Below the pieces are notes generated by a model, which saw only the letters and a list, made by a program, of their open reading frames with translations, was not told where the DNA came from and did not search any database. Made by a program: the position numbers and the translations under genes. Of a stretch of 21,558 nucleotides of DNA, positions 12,998 to 18,583 are shown one piece after another. How positions within the stretch are numbered: position 1 is the first letter of the stretch; each line of letters begins with the position of its first letter. Origin of the DNA: a virus; the IMG/VR virus record IMGVR_UViG_3300033145_000141, positions 1-21,558 of that record, one strand, 5' to 3'.

Positions 12998-13155
12998 GAA
13001 GCATAAACCCGCAATGTAAATGTGGTTCATATATGGTCTTTCCAAAAGAACGGAATGGTAGAATGGTGCGCAAGTGCAAGGTATGTGGCCGTTTTCGTTA
13101 TGAACAGTCTCGTTGGACAGACATTTTTGAAAGGTTGATGCTTTGGAAATCATAG
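12982..13155 (+). CDS. Small zinc-ribbon protein
   Basis: This 57-residue protein has CKCG (residues 12-15) and CKVCG (32-36), a clear zinc-ribbon spacing, with MVRK before the second pair and an amphipathic C-terminal helix (WTDIFERLMLWK). AAGGA lies seven bases before ATG 12982. It overlaps the genes on both sides in other frames, typical of tightly packed phage genes. It would bind zinc; partner unknown. Confidence 0.55.
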   Translation: MQGEIRSINPQCKCGSYMVFPKERNGRMVRKCKVCGRFRYEQSRWTDIFERLMLWKS

Positions 13156-13376
13156 AACGGGCAAAAGGTGATGCTGGTGAATTTATTCCTTGGAACGCAG
13201 ACAAAAAAGATGTGCAACAGGAGATAAATCACAGAACATATAAAGCCGGTTATACAGACCGAGACGGGCAACCAAAGATTAGCAGGAATAACGGTGCAGG
13301 TAAGGGGGATGTACCTCGACCCTGCAATATGAAAAAGTATCGTGAAAATTACGAAAGAATTTTTGGACACAAGTAA
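13143..13376 (+). CDS. Conserved small phage protein ('GKGDxPRP...YxxNxxxIFG' type)
   Basis: This 77-residue protein contains NNGAGKGDVPRPCN (about residues 49-62) and a C-terminal KKYRENYERIFGHK, the pattern of a common phage family with 'GKGD.pRpv....y..nwd.iFgk'. Its role is unknown. The likely start is TTG 13143 (AAGG about eight bases upstream); there is no ATG or GTG in frame between the stop at 13128 and this codon. It overlaps the zinc-ribbon gene by 13 bases. Confidence 0.65.
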   Translation: MEIIERAKGDAGEFIPWNADKKDVQQEINHRTYKAGYTDRDGQPKISRNNGAGKGDVPRPCNMKKYRENYERIFGHK

Positions 13377-13388
13377 AGGAGATTTATT

Positions 13389-13760
13389 ATGGGAACAGCA
13401 GCGGCAGTTGATATGTTTTGGGCGTTTGTTCGGTATATACTGAACAACTCAGACCAGACGATAGAAGCAATGACAAAAAAAGATTTTATAGGATACGTAG
13501 AGGAATTTGCGGCTGTAAACGTCGAACTTTGCGTTGGTACAACGGAAGCGGGATGTTATGACGATGCTTTAGTTACTACTGCAACGGCATATACCGACGT
13601 TCAGTTACCTGGTGTTACTGGTACAGACCTCGATAATGCGAATACTTTCGCAAAGAAAACAGTTGTATTTAATACTGCAACATATCCAGGACAAGACCAA
13701 GCCGTAGCTGGTCATAGCACTGCATCTACTTATGACAATCAGAAACTTTATGGACTATAA
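13389..13760 (+). CDS. Hypothetical head/neck-region protein
   Basis: This 123-residue protein starts MGTAAAVDMFWAFVRYILNN. The N-terminus is helical (FWAFVRYILNNSDQTIEAM), the rest is rich in Thr, Ala and Gly and likely beta (AYTDVQLPGVTGTDLDN). AAAGGAGAT precedes ATG 13389. It is in line with the next two genes, with gaps of about 10 bases. A structural role is inferred from place only. Confidence 0.6.
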   Translation: MGTAAAVDMFWAFVRYILNNSDQTIEAMTKKDFIGYVEEFAAVNVELCVGTTEAGCYDDALVTTATAYTDVQLPGVTGTDLDNANTFAKKTVVFNTATYPGQDQAVAGHSTASTYDNQKLYGL

Positions 13761-13771
13761 GGAGATAAATT

Positions 13772-14122
13772 ATGGCAGATATAGTTGTAACAGCACTTAC
13801 TATAACTCAAGCTCCGCTTGCAAGAGCTTATTGGGCCGTAAATGCTACAGAGACCGACTCGGCATCTAATTCAGAAGTCAAAGCCGCTGTAACCGGCAAG
13901 AGTTTGTATGTAACAAAATTAGTTATAAACTGTGCTGTTGCCCAGACGGTGGTACTCAATGATTCTACTACGGCATTGCTTGGCCCATACACTTTTCTTG
14001 CTGCTGGTGGAACGATTGTATCTATAGATTTTACGAGACCAATTAAATTAACAGTCAGTCAGGCTCTTAATGTAACTGCTGGCGGTGCGTACGCTTTGTA
14101 TGTAGAAGGTTTTACAGCATAA
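13772..14122 (+). CDS. Hypothetical beta-rich structural protein
   Basis: This 116-residue protein starts MADIVVTALTITQAPLARAY. It appears to be an all-beta fold (SLYVTKLVINCAVAQTVVLN, GGTIVSIDF, PIKLTVSQALNVTAGG), the pattern of small beta-sandwich proteins that decorate capsids or fibres. AAGGAGAT lies just upstream. No family recognised; the virion role is inferred from fold impression and position. Confidence 0.6.
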   Translation: MADIVVTALTITQAPLARAYWAVNATETDSASNSEVKAAVTGKSLYVTKLVINCAVAQTVVLNDSTTALLGPYTFLAAGGTIVSIDFTRPIKLTVSQALNVTAGGAYALYVEGFTA

Positions 14123-14132
14123 GGAGTAAATC

Positions 14133-14324
14133 ATGGCAGAAATTGAAGAAGAAGTAATTTTCTGTACTAAACCAGATGCTATTGAGTTTAAGACAAGGAC
14201 AAATGGAGATACTTTGTTTATCCACAAACTTCACTTGACTCAGGCTCAAGCTACGTCTCTTGCATGGTTAGTAAATGCAGATGGTAATGCGGAATTAGAA
14301 TTTCAAGTTAAGGTGAAACACTAA
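14133..14324 (+). CDS. Small hypothetical protein
   Basis: This 63-residue acidic protein starts MAEIEEEVIFCTKPDAIEFK, with likely beta strands and one helix (LTQAQATSLAWLVNA). AAGGAG precedes the ATG, and its TAA overlaps the ATG of the adaptor gene (TAATG), so it is probably coupled to it. Function unknown. Confidence 0.6.
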   Translation: MAEIEEEVIFCTKPDAIEFKTRTNGDTLFIHKLHLTQAQATSLAWLVNADGNAELEFQVKVKH

Positions 14325-15247
14325 TGGCACTTACATCGGCAGAAGTTGATATATGTAACAAGTCACTGGATAAGATAGGTGCAACGTCATTTACATTTGG
14401 TGATGTGACAAGCAATGAAAGTATTAAGTGTTTACGTCACTTCGACCAGACAAGAGATTCACTATTGCGCAGTTACGAATGGCCATTTGCTAAAACAAGA
14501 TTAAGACTTGTAAGTGGATGGCTGACAGATACTATTTACACTACTGACCAATATGTATGGCAGAGTGCGTTACTTTACAAATGTGCTACTGCCCATACAT
14601 CAGACGTTTTTGCTACAGACCTCGCTGCCGTTAAGTGGGTATTGGTCTCTACGGTGGATGACTGGGCGACTGCAACAGACTACGCATTGGGTGAAACGGT
14701 AGTGAATGATGCTGTATTGTATCAGTGTATCTTAACTCATACATCGGGCGATACAGACGATGAGCCTGGCACTGGTGCGACATGGGAGACATATTGGATA
14801 GTTACTACGACCAAGCCTACGAATGTGTTCGGGTACAGTTACGACATACCTGCAAACTCTTTAAGGCTTATCGAGAACCAAACGATAAATACAAGCAATG
14901 TAAACTGGAACTGGTACGGTTCGTACACTTATCCACGCTCAAACAAACCAGCAGACACATGGGTTCTTGAGACAAATACTATTCTGACAAACGATACAGA
15001 AGTTGATATTGTGTATATTGATACCATAGACACTACAACCAAATGGGATGCGTTATTTATGGAACTTTTTATTGCCTTACTTGCCAAGAAACTACTCTCT
15101 TTAGCAGGTTTTGGCCAAGGTACGGCTTCGCTAAGAGAAGATTTGAAAGAAGAAATTAAAGAACTAACCAAAGAGGCAAATTCAGTTGGAAGTCAAGAAG
15201 GAAATAACTCAGGTAGTTCCGATTGGAATAACAGCAGGTATTATTGA
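14324..15247 (+). CDS. Tail adaptor protein (tubular protein A / gp11-like) with inserted CBM-like modules
   Basis: This 307-residue protein has the typical adaptor start: VDICNKSLDKIGATSFTFGD then CLRHFDQTRDSLLRSYEWPF (about residues 36-55), where the family has 'c...yd..rd.lLr..pWnFA'. The C-terminal part (VDIVYIDTIDTTTKWDALFM and a helix with ELFIALLAKKL) also fits. Adaptors of this kind form a ring under the portal and join the nozzle. Between residues about 65 and 160 lie two related modules with aromatic and W-Y patterns (GWLTDTIYTTDQYVWQSALL; DDWATATDYALGETVVNDAV) that resemble carbohydrate-binding type 5/12 folds. They account for its length above the usual 190-220. Its 3' end overlaps the HNH gene by 7 bases. 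Confidence 0.82.
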   Translation: MALTSAEVDICNKSLDKIGATSFTFGDVTSNESIKCLRHFDQTRDSLLRSYEWPFAKTRLRLVSGWLTDTIYTTDQYVWQSALLYKCATAHTSDVFATDLAAVKWVLVSTVDDWATATDYALGETVVNDAVLYQCILTHTSGDTDDEPGTGATWETYWIVTTTKPTNVFGYSYDIPANSLRLIENQTINTSNVNWNWYGSYTYPRSNKPADTWVLETNTILTNDTEVDIVYIDTIDTTTKWDALFMELFIALLAKKLLSLAGFGQGTASLREDLKEEIKELTKEANSVGSQEGNNSGSSDWNNSRYY

Positions 15248-15735
15248 GATAACTTATTATGTATAACAGTATGGCAACTACAACAAACCGGTTCAACATC
15301 AAGGACGTGTTTTTCTTCATATCCGAGATGGTGATGGTATCTGTCTGCCTGTTTATCGCAATAAGTACACTTGAACTCAGTAGCGGGTCTCATATTGCCT
15401 TTTTTTATTGCGATATTTACCTTGTTCTTGGCATGAGTCTTTTCTGGGTATTGATTATGGTAGGCTTTTTTCTGTTCGCAAAGTTTAATTCGGTGTCTTT
15501 TTCTATAAGCAATACTTGTTTTCTTGACTATTTTCTTGCCATGTTCACTCTTGTTATACTTTTTAATTCTGGCTTTTGCCTTTGGGGTATTGACATATTT
15601 TCTTTTGTAATCTCTATCGCAAATTTTGCAGTATGTTTGATAGCCATCTTTGCGTTTAATGTTTTTATAAAACTCAGTCAATGGTTTGGTTTTCTTGCAG
15701 ATACAGCATTTTTTGGTTTTAATTTTATCAAACAT
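15241..15735 (-). CDS. HNH homing-type endonuclease, antisense in the late region
   Basis: This 164-residue protein (from ATG 15735, AAGGG seven bases upstream) is on the minus strand among rightward genes. Its N-terminal zinc finger (CCICKKTKPLTEFY, then CKIC) leads into a Lys/Arg-rich DNA-binding helix region. A C-terminal HNH nuclease carries CTYC, YHHHLGY and PVCCSCHTVIH. This layout is common in free-standing phage endonucleases that spread by cutting alleles lacking them. A longer frame starts at 15777, but only 15735 has an SD. It has its own promoter candidate. It lies in the gap between the adaptor gene and the Pro-rich protein gene and breaks no visible gene. Confidence 0.88.
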   Translation of the reverse strand: MFDKIKTKKCCICKKTKPLTEFYKNIKRKDGYQTYCKICDRDYKRKYVNTPKAKARIKKYNKSEHGKKIVKKTSIAYRKRHRIKLCEQKKAYHNQYPEKTHAKNKVNIAIKKGNMRPATEFKCTYCDKQADRYHHHLGYEEKHVLDVEPVCCSCHTVIHNKLSQ

Positions 15736-15802
15736 AGTTTTTCCCTTATTCAAAAATCCGTGTTTAGGGTCATACAAGCCCGATTCTTGGGCAGTTCGTT
15801 AC

Positions 15803-15831
15803 ATTGTAGCAGATTGATTGGAATATAGCAA
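15803..15831 (-). promoter_or_regulatory. Promoter of the HNH endonuclease gene
   Basis: On the minus strand TTGCTA (15826-15831), 17 bases, TACAAT (15803-15808) form a good sigma70-type promoter, with a start about 60 bases before the HNH ATG. The leader holds a GCCC/GGGC hairpin (15776-15790 region), away from the SD. Confidence 0.55.
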
Positions 15832-15861
15832 TAAAAATTAAAATAATTGTGAGGATAAATT

Positions 15862-16059
15862 ATGGGCGGTCTATTTGGTGGTAAACCAAAAGAAGTAAAA
15901 CCGCCTCCTGTTCCTGACCCACCTCCTGTTCCGGTGGTCAGTGATGAGGCGGAAGAGTTTGCAATAAGAGAACAACAGAAAAGGTCTGGTGCAAGTAAGG
16001 CGTTTCTTGTCGGTAATCTGACACCAAAATCTACTGGACGCAAAAAAACATTAGGTTGA
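15862..16059 (+). CDS. Conserved Pro-rich small phage protein
   Basis: This 65-residue protein has the opening MGGLFGGKPKEVKPPPVPDP, a Pro/Val-rich linker, a short helix (EEFAIREQQKRSG) and the end GRKKTLG. Similar small proteins with a Pro-rich N-terminus, a basic helix and a final 'G.kTLlG' are found next to neck and tail genes in many podoviruses; the role is unknown. GAGG precedes ATG 15862. Its 3' end is followed within a few bases by the SD of the next gene. Confidence 0.7.
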   Translation: MGGLFGGKPKEVKPPPVPDPPPVPVVSDEAEEFAIREQQKRSGASKAFLVGNLTPKSTGRKKTLG

Positions 16060-16076
16060 TTTTAAGGAGAGAGCAA

Positions 16077-16499
16077 ATAGCAAACGAAATCTACCATAGC
16101 TACGAAGAAGGGAACACTCTCTATGCTCTGATATGGCGAGCGTCTGACGATAAGGTATGGAACAATACCGATAGCACATGGGATACCTATACGGATACCG
16201 ATATAGATAAATACGACGTTGTATTAGCGAATCAGGTTGACAGTGATTATTATTCCGTTGACTTTCCTGCTGCCATAACAAGCACAACTCAACAGACGTA
16301 CAGGGTACAGATAATGTATCAGGCAGGTGCTATTGACGCTGACGACGATATAGCCATTGCGCAAGGTGAGATATTCTGGAATGGCGTAAGTGAGATAACG
16401 CTTGGAACAATAAACATAACGAATACAACGGTCAATAATTCCTACGACGAAACATTAACTCCGGGTGTTTCAGTAATTGACGAAACGATAAGAGTATGA
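16077..16499 (+). CDS. Hypothetical tail-region protein, apparent ATA start
   Basis: This 140-residue protein (ANEIYHSYEEGNTLYALIWR as first residues after the start) resembles a class of phage proteins beginning 'ma..iy..y..G.tLYa.i....d..vWn'. These are probably beta-sandwich proteins linked to fibres or neck. The frame is open from TTG 16056, but AAGGAGAG at 16064-16071 sits ideally before ATA 16077 and would itself encode residues of the longer form (LRRE). I therefore place the start at ATA, a rare initiator, or a mutated ATG. If TTG 16056 is used, the protein is seven residues longer. The stop overlaps the next start (ATGA). Confidence 0.65.
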   Translation: MANEIYHSYEEGNTLYALIWRASDDKVWNNTDSTWDTYTDTDIDKYDVVLANQVDSDYYSVDFPAAITSTTQQTYRVQIMYQAGAIDADDDIAIAQGEIFWNGVSEITLGTINITNTTVNNSYDETLTPGVSVIDETIRV

Positions 16500-16690
16500 G
16501 CAAACTAGCGATTGTAAATTTTAATTCAGGTGCGGTAACACCAGGGGTCGATGCTCGTTCTGATATTGAGAAGTATGTAAGTGGATGCAGACAACTGGAT
16601 AATATGATTCCTGATGTATTTGGTAATGCTACTAAAAGACCTGGTACTGAACTTATTGTAATTAGTAATGCTGATGGAACATACTCATGA
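16496..16690 (+). CDS. Nozzle N-terminal fragment, copy 1
   Basis: This 64-residue protein begins MSKLAIVNFNSGAVTPGVDA and continues with EKYVSGCRQLDNMIPDVFGN and KRPGTELIVI. This is exactly the N-terminus of T7-gp12/tubular-protein-B-type nozzles ('.nFs.GelsP.l.aR.Dl.kY..gc...eN.ip...G...rRpGt.fv'). It stops at TGA 16688-16690 instead of going on into the nozzle body. ATG overlaps the stop of the upstream gene, and its own stop overlaps the ATG of copy 2. It may be a functional separate chain or a relic of duplication. Confidence 0.75.
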   Translation: MSKLAIVNFNSGAVTPGVDARSDIEKYVSGCRQLDNMIPDVFGNATKRPGTELIVISNADGTYS

Positions 16691-16817
16691 AAACAGCAAT
16701 AATAAATTTTAACGGCGGTCAATTCACTCCAAAGATAGATGCCAGGGTAGACACGGAAAAATATGTAAGTGGATGCAGACAACTGGATAATATGATTCCT
16801 GATGTATTTGGTAATGC
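16574..16817 (+). repeat. Pair of 56-bp identical direct repeats in the nozzle N-terminal copies
   Basis: Bases 16574-16629 and 16762-16817 are identical (188 bp apart), coding YVSGCRQLDNMIPDVFGN in both copies. The flanks before the repeat have drifted strongly in base and protein sequence, and the flanks after it by a few substitutions. The identical core inside diverged flanks suggests recent exchange between the copies. Confidence 0.95.
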
Positions 16818-16908
16818 CACGAAAAGACCTGGAACTGAACTTATATCGCTTGCTTCGAGCGCTTATGGTATTGGCTATTATGGAGTAGGTAATTATGGAG
16901 GTACTTAG
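16687..16908 (+). CDS. Nozzle N-terminal fragment, copy 2, with Gly/Tyr tail
   Basis: This 73-residue paralogue of copy 1 starts MKTAIINFNGGQFTPKIDAR, followed by EKYVSGCRQLDNMIPDVFGN and KRPGTELISL. It ends in a tail AYGIGYYGVGNYGGT not found in copy 1. It stops at TAG 16906-16908, where a normal nozzle would go on to the 'MVPFKYS' block that is here found at 18584. GGAGG inside its last codons serves the next small frame. Either it pairs non-covalently with the nozzle body encoded 1.7 kb downstream, or it is a leftover. Confidence 0.75.
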   Translation: MKTAIINFNGGQFTPKIDARVDTEKYVSGCRQLDNMIPDVFGNATKRPGTELISLASSAYGIGYYGVGNYGGT

Positions 16909-16910
16909 AT

Positions 16911-17003
16911 TTGAATTTTAACAGAACTGATTTCAATAGCGATGGGATAGTTAATTTTATAGATTACGCTTATACGTTAAAAGGTGATAGAAATGGCAAA
17001 TGA
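16911..17003 (+). CDS. Dockerin/EF-hand-type calcium-loop peptide
   Basis: TTG 16911, preceded nine bases upstream by GGAGG (16897-16901), opens a 30-residue frame whose centre reads RTDFNSDGIVNFIDYAYTLK. DFNSDGIVNFID fits the 12-residue EF-hand/dockerin loop exactly: D1, N3, D5, G6, V8, N9, D12. One such loop is half of a dockerin, so it may be incomplete. Its end overlaps the spike start at 16993. The start lies two bases after the stop of nozzle copy 2, so coupling or a -1 shift from that gene is possible. The wording 'DGIVNF.D.A' is typical of Planctomycetota proteins (from memory). Confidence 0.55.
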   Translation: MNFNRTDFNSDGIVNFIDYAYTLKGDRNGK

Positions 17004-18558
17004 AATACCAGTACAAGGCAATAACTTTAATACTTGGGGAACGGATTTAAACAATTATCTCCGAAAAGGGCAAGGTTGGATTGATGTTAGAGCTTATGGT
17101 GCTAAAGGTGATGGCTCAACTGATGACACTGAAGCTATACAAGATGCCATTGATGCAGCAGAAGCGGCGAATGGGACTGTGTTTTTGCCAGCGGGAACGT
17201 ATTTGGTTTCAGGCGATACCGATTCAGTTAGTGCTGCTCTTAATATAAGAGGTAATAGCACTGGCTTTATTGGTGCTGGTTCTGCTGTAACTACCATAAA
17301 ATTACATGACACTCAAGCCAACGACGCCCCGATAGTTCTTGAAGTAGGTGATACGGCTTCTGGCAATATCGCAACGGCGTACACAAACATTATTGTTGGT
17401 GGTATTACATTTGACGGCAACAAAGGAACAGTTTCAAAAAAGGCTAGTGATATTTATGGATGGGGCATGATTACAACAAAAATAAGTTATTCTTATTTTT
17501 ATGATATAGCTGCTGTCGATTGCCATCAAGGCGGATTTGGGACTGTTATAGATTCAAATTACAATACAGGTGTAGGTTTCTATATCGAAGATTGTGGAAA
17601 CTCGGTACAGGGAACCGCTGGATGGGAGATGAACAGTTCTAAGTATTCATCTTATACAGGAATAACTACTAAAGATTGTTATTTGGGTCTTAAAGTCTTG
17701 GACAATTGCTGGAATAATTATTTTCAAGGTTCTGCATATAACGCAACATCGCAAGGACTTGTTTATCAAAATCAATCTGTAAACGAAAGCTATAGCAATA
17801 TTTTCGATATATCAGTATTTGATGGTTGCACTGATAACGGAGCATCTATTTCGGTAAATTGCAGAAACTCCACTTTAAACTTGAACATTCAAGACGTTAC
17901 TGGAAGAGGATTTCATGTAGTTGGAAACGCAACGGCTGCTAATGTCCCGTCTGGTAATATTATAAATTTAACTACAAGGAATTGCGGGAAGATGGGATTA
18001 CTTCTTGATGGTAATTATAATTTTATTAACCACACATCTATAACAGATGGTTTAACCGGAGTTCAAGGTGCGAGTTATGCAGTAGATATAGGTGCTAATT
18101 ATGCTGCCACAGGCAATAAACTTAATGTCATAGTCCAGGACTCTAGTACTTGGCAAGTTAGAGGTATTTCTGTAAGGGCAGGTGCGATTGATAATGAAAT
18201 TTTATCATATTACTATCTGAACACAGCAGACCCATATACCGATATTGGTATAAGAACGAAGTTTAATCATGGCTCTGGCATTGGTTCTGATATAGCGAGT
18301 TCAGCAACTATTGAGATACCGCTTTTCGGTAGCATGTTTACAGTAACCGGAACGGCTGACATCACAACAATAACCTCCGGAAACAAAAATAAGGGTAGAA
18401 CTATCTCATTGCTGTTTTCAGGAACAAAAGCAACTAACGGACTCGTGGATGGGAATAATCTCAAAATAGCAGGGACATTAGCTTACACTCCAGACGACAC
18501 AATCAATCTTATTTCTAATGGAACGAATTGGTATGAAACATCAAGAAGTGTGAATTAG
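16993..18558 (+). CDS. Tailspike, pectate-lyase-fold (beta-helix)
   Basis: This is a 521-residue protein. A short N-terminal part (MANEIPVQGNNFNTWGTDLN) that may bind the tail is followed by the pectate-lyase-superfamily signature DVRAYGAKGDGSTDDTEAIQ (about residues 32-51) and GTVFLPAGTYLV (about 62-73). Repetitive strands rich in Asn, Gly, Thr and Ser, as in right-handed beta-helix spikes, follow. The C-terminal about 100 residues look like a separate beta domain (IEIPLFGSMFTVTGTADITT), as in trimerisation or carbohydrate-binding tips. Such proteins bind or cut surface polysaccharides. ATG 16993 has AAGGTG six bases upstream; a GTG at 16984 is in frame but lies inside that region. It sits between nozzle fragment 2 and the nozzle body. 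Confidence 0.85.
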   Translation: MANEIPVQGNNFNTWGTDLNNYLRKGQGWIDVRAYGAKGDGSTDDTEAIQDAIDAAEAANGTVFLPAGTYLVSGDTDSVSAALNIRGNSTGFIGAGSAVTTIKLHDTQANDAPIVLEVGDTASGNIATAYTNIIVGGITFDGNKGTVSKKASDIYGWGMITTKISYSYFYDIAAVDCHQGGFGTVIDSNYNTGVGFYIEDCGNSVQGTAGWEMNSSKYSSYTGITTKDCYLGLKVLDNCWNNYFQGSAYNATSQGLVYQNQSVNESYSNIFDISVFDGCTDNGASISVNCRNSTLNLNIQDVTGRGFHVVGNATAANVPSGNIINLTTRNCGKMGLLLDGNYNFINHTSITDGLTGVQGASYAVDIGANYAATGNKLNVIVQDSSTWQVRGISVRAGAIDNEILSYYYLNTADPYTDIGIRTKFNHGSGIGSDIASSATIEIPLFGSMFTVTGTADITTITSGNKNKGRTISLLFSGTKATNGLVDGNNLKIAGTLAYTPDDTINLISNGTNWYETSRSVN

Positions 18559-18583
18559 TATAGTATAAACGAAAGTCGCAATT

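Noticed and set aside
12869-13204. Hydrophobic minus-strand frames with Phe runs
   Set aside because: They are shadows of the Lys-rich small genes on the plus strand.
15259-15828. 189-residue hydrophobic plus-strand frame over the HNH gene
   Set aside because: It is the mirror of the Lys-rich HNH coding strand (Lys codons read backwards give Phe/Leu), which explains its membrane-like look; it has no good SD.
16909-18583. Group I intron carrying the spike gene within the nozzle gene
   Set aside because: Only about 75 and 25 bases lie outside the small frames and spike, too little for an intron core, and splicing at the edges would still need frame changes.
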